From contig OZ022256.1 in assembly GCA_963978905.1 (NCBI GenBank), forward strand, positions 27,243,426 through 27,307,425: a stretch of DNA of 64,000 nucleotides. The letters run 5' to 3'. The position numbers and the translations under genes were made by a program. The stretch is from Trichostrongylus colubriformis. Lineage: Eukaryota; Nematoda; Chromadorea; Rhabditida; Trichostrongylidae. Below, piece by piece: positions 36,501 to 48,500 of the stretch (position 1 is its first letter; every line of letters starts with the position of its first letter). The notes under the pieces are model-generated. The model was not told the origin of the DNA, did no database searches, and saw only the letters and a list, made by a program, of their open reading frames with translations.

Positions 36501-39500
36501 GCTAAGAACTTTTCTATATCCGTCATTGTCGTCGGAATCACTACCTTTTGAACCTACACCGGTAGTTGAGGTACAATGTGGCCTGATGTCATCAAGTTTT
36601 CTAAGGTATCGACCACTCTCAGCAGTTTTTGTCTCCGAATCAAGCAGCAGACGAGCTGGAAGGTGGAAAATGCAGTTTTCAGTGTCACATTCAAATTATC
36701 TTGGAATTGAGCAACCATTATCATGGGGAGAACGGGTAGATGATATAATCAGATGTGTAGAGTGACAAACAGGGCTGTCGAGTGTGACAACTTTTTGCAG
36801 GACCTATGCTTATGGACCCGCTTTTATAAGGGAATGTCACTGACCAAAATTGAGTTTAACGCGTAATACTTTTCACCTCTTGTGATCAGGTCAAACCGGA
36901 AGTACATCAAGCAGTGCTCGCTTCAATTTACATAGAGGAGTATAAGATATGGTATGAACAAGCAAGTTATTGTCAGAAATCATTCGAATATGTGAGAGCG
37001 TAACGGAATTATGATTTGGTGATCGACAAGTAGTGGCTGGAGGTTCTGTAAAGGACTAAACAACCAAATGTGTTCACTTCAAAACACGTCGGACAGAAAG
37101 ATTGCGCCATTTGCACATTGATTATTTCGTCGCAATTTCTCAGCAGTATCGCTCGTAAATTTTCTCATTATCCACATCGCGGCTTGTGAAGGAGAACCTG
37201 TTCCTTCCTGTGATGCAAAGCTTCAAGCAGTCACACAGAATGGAACTGTTCCTAGCCGATCCTCTAGACCACAAAGAAGCACATTTTCTGGCTACTTGCA
37301 CAACCGAAGCCTACAACGAATGCGTCAGAATTAGCTCGGTATATGAAGACTGTTTTCGATGTTGCTACATTGTGGATAGGAGAGCTTCGTTCTAACTAGG
37401 TAAGGTATTTAACTTCCCATGGAACTTTGAAATGAGACCCAGGGGGATCGATAGAGCTTCCAACGCTGATTATAACTGTGAAAACCAAAATTGCCAAATG
37501 GCATTCTGAAGCGAGTTACGATGGGTCAAAGTTTGCCTGTGACACCTCATTGGCGAGGCACTTTGCCATCAGACGGTTTGTCGAAATGGCCATTTGCAAT
37601 GAGGCATAAACCACTGTACGCGCTTTTTAATGCTGATCTCAAGTCTGTATTCAGAATCTGTCAAACAATCACCTGTATGAAGTTATGAAGATTTTTCTGA
37701 AAAAAAGCGTAATACCTGAATGGCATATTTGGGAGTCCATAGAGCGCGAGCCATACGTTTTCACGCAAAACCAGTGTGATTTTCGTGTTTTCTGTTTTGT
37801 TTTGGTGATTTTCGATTTTTCCACTACCACTAAGCCATGGAGGCCATTACTAGCTCAGCGCTAGTCATGCTGATGACGAAGCTCCTCGCCATTGAGATGA
37901 CACAGGCAAGTCACAGGCAAATTTTGACTCCTTGTAACTTGCTTCAGGATGCCATTTGGCAATTTCGGTTTCCACAGTTATGATCAGCGTTCGAAGCTCT
38001 ATCGATCCCCTCGGGTCTCATTTCAAAGTTCCATGGGAAGTAAAATACCTTCCCTTGTAAGAGACAAAGGTCCACACGGTGCACGTTTCGGTCTTTCTCC
38101 GAGGGTTATGGGCGTAGTCTACCAAAAATCCCACGAACTTGGTCCAATACATAGTGGAGCAACCCTACAATTGCAAGTGACCACAATTCGTCTGAACTAT
38201 GCTGTCGTTCAACGATCAAACAAGGTTCGGCCATTGCACGCGATGAAGCTCGCACACGGGCAAGGAAGTCAAAATCGTCTCTCACCACTTTTTGTATTCT
38301 ATGAAAACAGCTTTTGGAAGGAAGGATCGAATTTCCACAATGGTTTGTGACAAATGTCTAACAACTTTACTTACGCCGTCCAAGCTCATACTTCAAATGC
38401 GCAGATACCGAAGAGAGTCGTCGTCCACGTGGCAGTGGTATGCATATCGAGCCGCAAATATCAGTCAAGACAAACTATATAATGGAATCAAAAAGGATCA
38501 TCTTGAATTGCACTCAGGTTGGACTGAGCTCAACCAAAACCTGCTCAAGGCTAAGGCATAGCCATAGACAGAGCCTAAGGCCACATGTTTGGATCAGGCG
38601 CCCTGTTCCCTCACTCTGAAATGCAAAAACATAGAACTCTCTGTGTTGTGCACCAATCCTAGAGATGGGATGCCTATCGATACAACAGAAGGTCCTATAT
38701 AGAATGCTCATTTAGAACTGTATATATCCTTTTTTGCTAGGAAATGCGCCCCGCATCACACTACATTGTTTTCATCATTTCTATGCAATCAGTGACCACT
38801 TAATAGCAATTGCCGTACATGAAAGCAGCTTAAGTTTTGAACCCTCGTAATATGGTCAGTTCACGTCTTGACGACTTCAAAGTTTACACATTCTCGATGC
38901 GTGCGTTCAAAAACACCGCATTGGTTGAAGCAGAGCGAAAACTTCTAAAATAAGGCGTAAGGCACCGTTATCGCTCTAGGAACCAACCCATACGTTGCAC
39001 CTATACGCCTCATCACGTCGCGCGCCTGATACCTAAACGCTTATAGTGTGGCAAGAGAAGGGCCGTGAACCAGAATCGAAGCTTTGAGTCGCAAATTTCG
39101 AAGGGATTGTGTGAGCTCTGAATCATTAGCATCATATTACTCTGTTATCTTGGCTGATCTACTGCGCAAGGGTCTCCAGACACACACCTCGAAACTCATA
39201 ATTTTGCACAGAACTTTGAGCTCATTTCAGAGCGTAATGTGATCTTCCCACCAACAAAACTACCGAAATTACCTTGTTTTTTATATCACCTGCTAACTTT
39301 TACATCACACAGTTAAAAGCTTGGTGCACATTTTACTAATTTCGTTTCCCTTTACGCTGAGCACGATTATTACAGTGCCTATTCCTCATCATAATCTGGA
39401 ATTTTTGCTTTTACAGGTGGAACGGGGAATGAGGGGCAAAAAAGTCACTTTTTCCTACTTCATCTTCAACACTGTATCAGTCGAACTTGCAGATTGGTCG

Positions 39501-42500
39501 ATGGCAGATTCTGGCGGGTACGCCCCCATATTTGAGAGCACACCTCTCAGTATCACTTGACTCCTGGTGTGTGCCCTTTTGTCAAGATTTGGCACCGCGG
39601 TATGTCGCAATCGAAGCAATGCGGACGAGCTAAAAGCGCCATGTTAGGTTCCGAAGCGACTACAAGTCAACTGCGTATCGCGCCCCTAGCATTACTGTGT
39701 AATCGTTCGAAGACCCAACTATTGCGACGCGCATGGCTCGCACACAATGCGTCGCACGCCGCTCGTGGCCGTGCGAAATCCTGACATAAGGGTAAACACC
39801 CCTTGACTCCGTCACAGCTTTCTGGAGCCATCATGATGGGTCGTCTCAACTCGGCAAAATCAGCAATTTCATCATTGTCGATCACAACCTTTCTGAGGTC
39901 TGTTCAATGTGGGTACCTGAGGGGATTTATATGGGGGTGGTGTCGTTGATCACTCCGTTTCCCCCGGTTTTCATCTCCATATCCAGTAGCCAGAAAGTGC
40001 CACTGCAGTTGTAAACCCTCCGGATAAGGGTTTGAGTCATGAAAAGGACACTTCGAAACATGGCAGCGTTGTCAGAACAGCAAGGAGTCTCTGTTCTTTA
40101 TGAATCGAAGGTTCACTTCTTTGGATGCTTCCCACGCGGGGCCTAGAAGGGAAGTTGGCTCTGCTATTTCCGGCAGGCCTTAATTAATGCGACTTCGCCG
40201 ACTGAAGGTTTCCATTTCCATAACGTGAATATTGTGAGCCACAGCTTGCTCTTTGTTATAGGGGAACATTTCAGGAATATTTCGCCACACTACTTTTATC
40301 TCCTTTGTTTCTCTCTTTTCTGAATACTTGACGGATGTAGGCCTTGACCGATGTAACCCTTTTTCTGCTGCTTGTATCCTACCTGCTTTCTTCTATGAGT
40401 ATCTTATTGTTAGCCTAATCGTATACAGCGAGTCTCACCTCAGCTTCCATCAACACTGCCAGCCACTTTCTATCACCTTTTTCTTTTATTTTCGAATTTT
40501 CGACATCTCTTCATTTATTAATCTCTTTTAAATCTCAACCTGTACTTTTTCCTGTGACTTTTTGTTTCCCCCATATGAACCTGGCTGTCTACTGCAAATG
40601 GGGTCCCCAAAAAAGGGGGACATCAGAATTTCAATAGTGATAATGGCTAGCTGGATCTACAGTTAGTGCGGTAAGAGTGTTAAAAATCGCGCGTGACGCG
40701 TTTCCGCGTTTGTTGTCGTTTTTCGCCATAACGATTGATTACTGATTTCCACTAGACTTGTATATATTTTGCGAGTCAGCTCGTATAGCACAATATGGTG
40801 CTGCAAGTTTTTGGTTTTCTTCCTAACTCGGTACTAGGCCACTTTTTCACTTTCTGTACAGTTTAAGGGGAAATATCCCTGAAATTTGATGAACTAGCGG
40901 CGGAATCTTTCCACAGACCCTATCCAAGCTCACAGCTGCGTAGGAATTTTGAAGTTTCTGTCATTTGAGATGTGCCCCCATTCCTTGGTGTGACCCTAAA
41001 CAGCGTCTCCGTGCATATACTGTTGAAAAAACATCTCAACCCATTTTCATACGCGGATTTCCCAATGGAATGCACGCCGTTCGATTCCCCTGGAAAAAAT
41101 GTATTGAAAGTTGTATATTTATGTGGTGATGAGCTAAGGGCTGAGATATTCATAGCAGAAAGCAGGTGCGCACGGTGTGTACCTTTACGTCTGAAAAATA
41201 AAAGGGGGGGGGGTCGCCCGCGGCGATCGGCGCGATTTTTATACGCTCCGTCAATTTATCGGCGCTATCTCCATTGTTGTCATGCTTCGAAACAATCCTA
41301 CTGAGTTCTGGCCACAATTAGTAGTCGATACCGTTTACATCGAGCTATGCACTTGTACAACATGTTTTTAGATAGTCGGCGCTCTTTCTTTCCAAGCGTA
41401 TGAGCATATTATGGAATAATAGAATAACTCGCGGATCATAGCAATAATAGCAGCCTTGTCCAAGCTTTAGAGTGCAAATGGCGTCGTAGAACCACAGCCT
41501 ACGGGTTATCAGGGAAATATACACGAACAACTTAACCAGTAGCGCAGCTCCTTCTAATCGGGCGCAGCTTGCTTATTAAAGAACATTTGAAGAGCATTCC
41601 ATTATAATTTCATTTCATTACCATCATCAGGTTCACTAGAATGTTTCGTAGACTTGACGCGTGTGTTCATGACCAAATAAATTTCTCACGCTCTGAACAG
41701 TACTCCTTCCTGAACGCCAAAGTCAGCGCAACGCATCAAAGTTCACCTTCAGCGTCACTTTTGGCGCACGGTATACATCCATGTGGCCCGCCACCTCATC
41801 GGAACCGAAGTTTTCACAAGACGAACTGAGAGAGAACTATTTCCTTGAAGATACCCTGGGTTATCAGATTATGGTGTCCTGAGCGGAACTCCGCACCGAC
41901 TAAGGCAAGTCGTACTGATGGCGCCGCGGATGTTACGCCGCAACACGGTTTTTAAACGTAACGGTACCACCCAAGGTAGTATACAGGAGGCAACAAAGGT
42001 CAACTTGCTCAAGGCATACATCCGCCAAGTATACGCAACAAAGAAGATAAAAGTAACGGGGCAAAATATGCCTGAAATGTTCCGTTATAAAAAGGAGCGA
42101 ATTGTGGCTCAATGTTCACCGTTATGGAGATGGTAAGGCGACGCATCATGTAAACTCCCGATTGTGGACCTGCAGAAGGCTGTGACGGAGTTAGTTTGGT
42201 GATAGTGGGAGGCGTGCTCTCAATTCAGGGGCGTAAGTACTCGTCCGTCCTGCCCTAACATACGCCTCAGAGATTTACACTCCACGCAAGCTGGAGGAGC
42301 ATGCGGTCGGGATCATCTAACGCGCCATCGAAAAGTTGATGCTCGGAGTATCCCGATACACGCAAGTCCAGAGAGGAATCAAGGGCCGAACTCCATCAAA
42401 CATCGAAGATCAGGGACGCCGCTTTATTTGCCGAAGAAACGGAGATTTGATGGACACGTCATGCAATATCGCGACGGCCGCTGGACCAGAACGATTACCG

Positions 42501-45500
42501 ACTGAATCTCTCGGGACCTCAAACAGAGACCTGGGCGACCGCCGGCCCGATGGTCAGACTTTTTCACGAAAGTCATCGAGCCATGTGAAAAGTAGCAAAA
42601 TACAGTTTCTGACATGGCACTGTGCGATTAACAATACCGTTGATGACGGAATGTCTATCCAAAAGTCGAAAAGCGGCACTTATACCTCCGTTACTACTAC
42701 ATAGATATCTTTTCGACTCCGGGGAAAAGATTTCGCTGGACTACAGATGCCGACGGGCTTAAAAATTGAGCACCATCATTGGTAATCCGAGTTTTCGAAG
42801 GCCTATTACTAGGAACATAAGTCTAGTTTTCAAGTATTCACTGCCGAACATCTTCGAAAGTGGGCATGGGCTAAAAACTCCGGGCACTACCGGAAATAAT
42901 ATACTGTTTCGCATGAAGCTGGCCATTCAAGGCCGTCCAATTTGAGTAAAAGGAAAGAGGTTCGTGACGGCCAGTAGAGAAAACCTAGAATTCATACTGA
43001 CCGAAAATAGTGAGCCCATACCAGGGCCTTTGCTATTAAACTGACAGATGGTACTAACATCATGGGATATCTCTGCCAAGTACTCTTTGATTGAAAAGCA
43101 TCGATCCCTGACGTGTCTGGGCACCAGCTTCTGAAAAAAATCTTGTGCATCCTCTGTTCATGTCATCCGAGAACATATCTATTTCGCACTCTAGCAATAT
43201 CTTTTGCAACTGGCACGCCGTTTTGGGTTTCACTCCCCAGCTGTCATAGTCTATCTCCCTACTTTCATTGTCTGCTTATATGGTTTGCTCTCTAGGTATC
43301 CACTCTACAACAACTGGTCTCGAACCAAACGATTTTTCTAACTCCTAGATGTTCTCAATGTTGCTTCCCACTTTAAGTATCCCACAGGCACCTTCATTAT
43401 CTGTCTTATCAGTATGTATCCTGAAAGCGCGGGTCCAAACGTCAATAATCCGAAATGTATAGCGAAAGTTTTCAACTAGGTCTTGATATCAATAACAGCG
43501 AATCTGGGAAGGTACTGTGTGCTTTTATCCCACTATCTCCCCTTGAATTGCTCCAACCGAGAGGGGTGATGCATCTACTTCGATGACGAAATCTAGTGTA
43601 GGGCCCTCATCTGGAGAAGATAGTGATATAGATATCTCTGCCCTTATACGCTCTATCCAGAATTTTATATCCCTTCCCTCTCTAGTAGATGAGCACCATC
43701 TGTGGCGGTTCAGTGGATTTATTTATGAGGCAGAATAGACGAGATGATATTATGTTTATCTGATGGAGACAGGTAAAGAGAGCAAACCAACGTCTTGCTC
43801 GTGACGTTGGAAAAGAAGCGAATGAGGCCCACTATCTTGTGGGGCCGTTGACCCTATGGATCATAAGTACGGACGCTCGTATAGAACGTCGTCTCAGACA
43901 ACGAGACGACGATGGACTGGCATCGTCGTGATAGACGACGATACTCCGCCGGCGACAGAGTTTACAGTTACACATATATGAGATAGCGGGAGATATATGT
44001 TCTTCTTTTCATCACTAGTGGAGGTAGGTTGATGAAGCTGGATGGTTCTTGTTGGCGGTGGCTGTGTGCGATTGAAGGTTGTGGCTCGACGACGATTAAA
44101 AGAGCAGGACGGAAGTTGGCGTTTGTGGTGAAAATAAATAGATTAGTAATTCACGACTGGTTATCGAGTAAGCAAAATAGGCATGATATGAGATGATGAG
44201 TAATAAGATCAAGAAGATCACGAATATACGCCCTGAAGAGGACGGCGCTGCCGCGCTAGACCTGCCTGCAAACCCATTCCGTATACGGAGCCGTGAAATG
44301 CCCCATTGCCGCCTATAATATTTTGGCAATTTTGCACGCCTGGACCGCAACCGCCAGCATTGCCGCCGATCGACGATCACCAGCCCGATGAACGTGGGGT
44401 CGTTACCCCAGCGAGGTGGGCTTGAACCTGACTTTGTAGGGTTGGCACGACACTGATTGAGTGCAATGGTTTATTTGAGAAAAATGAAATGGATGGGAAT
44501 TTTTGCATGCAGAACGTGCTTGTTGTGCCCGCCTTTGATTTCTGTTCTGCATGCTTCTTTTCTTTAACGAAAGATAAAATAGTGATAGTAAGGTAATAAT
44601 AAACGTAACTGGTAAGTAATTAAAGCGAGTTGACTAGTTTTTATGTGCGTAGTTGGACGCAACGTGGGGGCTTGCTTTGCCCATGCTGCCCATGGTGCGC
44701 ATTACGTTCTTGTTCGGATATAGGCTTCAAGACTGGATATCGGCAATCCAATGCTCCAGATCACGGAGCTGTGGGAAGGGGGTAAGGGTCTCCTGGCACC
44801 TTTCCTGTGTTGCTCATAGTTGACTTCCGAGGGAGTTGTTGAGCAAGGAGTGCGAGAAACCTCTTGCGGTAAAACACAGTTTTCATTGACCATACTGGGC
44901 CATCGGCGAACTCTACGATTTACGTGAAAATCGTTATTAGGCCAGCTACCCTCAGGCGAGGTTTTCCCTTGATCTGTCCGTTTCTGCTTTCGCTTAAGTT
45001 TGCGATTATATGGAAAGTCGTCCCTTTCTTTCTTACTATTCTTCCCTTTTGAGAAGGGGAAGGGCTCGTTTTCTCGTAAGAGTTCTGTTGGGCAACGGGT
45101 TGTTCTGGCAACTCGTTCACCCATTATAGTTCTCAACTTGTCACAAGAGTTATGCCCACCATTTTCGTGAGACGTGGTCATTACATACCAGAAATTACTG
45201 GTAGTGCTGACATTGCACGTTGTGTGCGATGCCATTGTTGACCCCTTGCCGTACACTGCGGGACCAAATATTGTTCATACGATATGTAACCCTGAAGGTG
45301 TTTCCTGAGTGTGATTTGGACCCAGTACCAGCTCGTGGTAGTAATCCAAGCCAACTAGTATGTGAGGAGTTTGGTGTTCTCCCCGCAATTTGGAATTAGC
45401 CCGACAGATGTTACTTTCTTTTAGGAAAACAATGTCCGGCTCGGTGAGTTTGACACTCGCTTTGTCTGGATTTGAAGTTCTATTTCTTCGCCAAAAGCAG

Positions 45501-48500
45501 AACTTACTTTCGTTGCTACTATGTGGCTTTCGAATTTTTCGACGTGGCCCCCAATGCCTGACATGGTACAGATTTCTGTCTTCACTTTTAGAAGGCCAAA
45601 CTGGTGGGCTACGTCTTCCTCTATGAGGGTTTTTTGCGCCCCTGAATCGAAGAAGAAAAGAACCTTTTCATAGGATTGCTTCCTAAAGTTTCAAAGGTTG
45701 CCTTCGGCAGTCATTAATACTAGCTGAGAGGTGGCAAGGTTTTCCTCTTTGGCTTGAGGCACTTCTGTCCTCATGTGAGTGTTGCTTGAAAAATTTCTGT
45801 GATGGTTGAAGCCATTGTGAGCCTCAAAACCATTGTTATTGTTGACGCAGTGGTTGCGCAGGGGTCTGAACGATGATTGGTCTGCTACGATGTTTCCTTG
45901 ATCGAAACCTCGAGCGTTCATCTCCTCCCTATCATAGTATGGATTACGAAGATGGTTTTGCCCCCATGTCGACATTTGATCTTTTTTAAAGCATAGTGAT
46001 GCGTGGTGGTTTTGTCCACAATGAATACAATCTGGTTTTTCGCAGTCGAAGCTATTATGTTGTAAAGAGAAACATTTCCAACAACGGTTCTCCTCTTTCA
46101 ATATTTCACGACGACTGTTTTGATGTGTAACCGTTCGGCACGCCGTGGACAGATGTCGCCTATGGCAGAAAATGCAGTCTTCGTTGCGATTGGGTCGGGC
46201 ATTTTGCAAGTGACTTGAGTTCACTTTATTAGCATGTTCGTAGCCCGGTCTGCGCTCAGCATGACCCAGCCTATTTTCCACATAGCACTTAGCGGCTATT
46301 TCTTTTTTGAGATAGCCCAAGAGTTCCTTGATGGGTAAATCTGCCGTTGCCTGGCTAGCTATAAGTACAGGCTTAACGATTTCCCGTAGGAATTTGGCCA
46401 GAATCGTCTCGCACCACATTGGGTCACAGGTTTTTCTCACATCGTATCCTGCGGACACCATTTGGTTCACAAGGACTTGAATGTTTTCAAAGGTCATAGA
46501 GCAGCTTTCTGCTTCATCGCTTGCTGGGATGAGTGAGACTAGATTCTGAATTATCTTTGACCTATTGGCGGTATAGTCGCAGTAGGTTTCATGCAGGGTT
46601 TCTACCATCCAATTATAATTTTCCGGTAAGGGCTGGATCCCTTGTATTACCGTTTTTGCCCTACCTTCAAGGCATTCTCTCAGTAGGATGATTTTTTCGA
46701 TGATTTGCAATTCATCGCAGTCATGGACTAGGGTCTTATAGACTGCCCAAAATTCGGAAAACTCCTCCGCCTTGCCATAAAATTTAGGTAGGGAGGCTTG
46801 AGGAGCCATAATCGAGCGGCGCGTTGGCTTCGATGTAGTTGGTTCGTGCTGGACAGATATCGGAGGTCTAGTTTGCGATCCTCCTTCAGTTTCCAGGGTA
46901 ATATTACTGAGGGTTGAGCCTTCTGGGTCATTGCTCCCAGTGGCTCTGTACGTGGTGTAGCCAAGTTTTATGGCTAATCTATCCTCCGCACATTTAGATT
47001 CGTCTAGCCTAGCAGTGAGCATGTATATTATCTCATTCGCCTCTGCTAGGGTCGGCTGGATTTTTGATTCGTCTTCTATTTGCTCTATTTCTGCCATAAT
47101 GTCCTTTTTATCGGACTTATTTTTGCAGTTCATATACTCGTCCCTTATCTCATTATACAGGTTTTGTAAATGTTCCCTGCCATTTCTTATCTGCCTTATG
47201 CCGCTCTCTAATAGAGCTATGGTGGTCCTACATTTGTCGTAGGTTTCCTCATCAGTGGTGCTATATTCTACAATCTTTGTGTAGCTTTGATAGCGTGCCA
47301 CTAAATTTTTGAGCGTCGTTGCGCTAAGCATAATGGGAGTTCTATGGAAATGGAGTGCCATTTTTGTTATATTTAAGTGCGTTGAAGTTTATTTGAGTAT
47401 ATGAAAAGTTTCTAATTTATACCAGAGAACTTCAAAGTTGGTAGGGAAATTGTATGAAACGAATATTATTCGAAACAAGAAACTTGAAAAGAAAGAATAG
47501 GAGTAAGGATAGTAGATTGAATAAGAAATAGACAATCGGCTGAATTCGGCCGATGCACCAAAAATGTGGCGGTTCAGTGTATTTATTTATGAGGCAGAAT
47601 AGACGAGATGATATTATGTTTATCTGATGGAGACAGGTAAAGAGAGCAAACCAACGTCTTGCTCGTGACGTTGGAAAAGAAGCGAATGAGGCCCACTATC
47701 TTGTGGGGCCGTTGACCCTATGGATCATAAGTACGGACGCTCGTATAGAACGTCGTCTCAGACAACGAGACGACGATGGACTGGCATCGTCGTGATAGAC
47801 GACGATACCATCTGTAACTAAGAGAGATTCCACGAGATTAAGCCTCTGCAACCGAGGTTGTAATAGCATTAGACTGTCTTCTATCGAGATCTTAAAGTTC
47901 ATGGACACGAATTTTCCCGTCCATCTAAGATTGCTATGTAAATACGGGGCCTTCTCAGTCAGCAGACGTTCGGAAACAATCACTGCTCTCTGTTCTTTCT
48001 TCAAAGATCAAGATCCCAAAGCTTATAGAATCTACACTAAAACCTGACCACTCGTTTTCGCCATCGGACACCAGTAGCACTTCTGATCAGCTTCGAAACA
48101 ACCAAAATTTCTGAGACCGTTTTTGATAGCGTGAGATACACTCTCGCCTCGATCCTAGAAAAAGCCCATATCTGTCCATCATCTAAGTACAAGGCTCCTC
48201 CTTTTCCATCTCCTCTCCATTTTCTTATCAGTGGTCGAAAATTTTGGTAAAAAATGAGCAGCTGATGATAGACCGAAATGAATAATTGTAAATTTATAAA
48301 TTCATTGCTCCATTCAAAACCTAAAAACCTTTGACTTTGCTCTGCAATGCGAACGTAATGATAAAGGGTTTCCAATCAAACGTGGTCATGTAACTTCCAC
48401 GTGGCAAAAGGTGCTGCACTCTTGCTACATAACACTAAACAAAGAGAGATACAATCCTGAAGGAGCATTCTATATAGCACCTTTTTTGATCGATAGACAT

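Larger units (their letters stand above)
43701..47807 (-). mobile_element. Young, internally deleted BEL/Pao LTR retrotransposon (4,107 bp)
   Basis: Two 243-bp LTRs enclose a 3.6-kb interior, and CCATC flanks both ends as a 5-bp target-site duplication. On the minus strand the order is 5' LTR, tRNA-Gly primer site, gag, protease, then a short degraded tail. The reverse transcriptase, RNase H and nearly all of the integrase are missing; a complete Pao element would be about 6-7 kb. I count one difference between the LTRs, so the insertion is very recent. It lies antisense in receptor intron 6. Confidence 0.92.

Noticed and set aside
47696..48004. 102-codon minus ORF beside the retrotransposon
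   Set aside because: Runs across the LTR boundary and the target-site duplication, so it cannot be a conserved gene.
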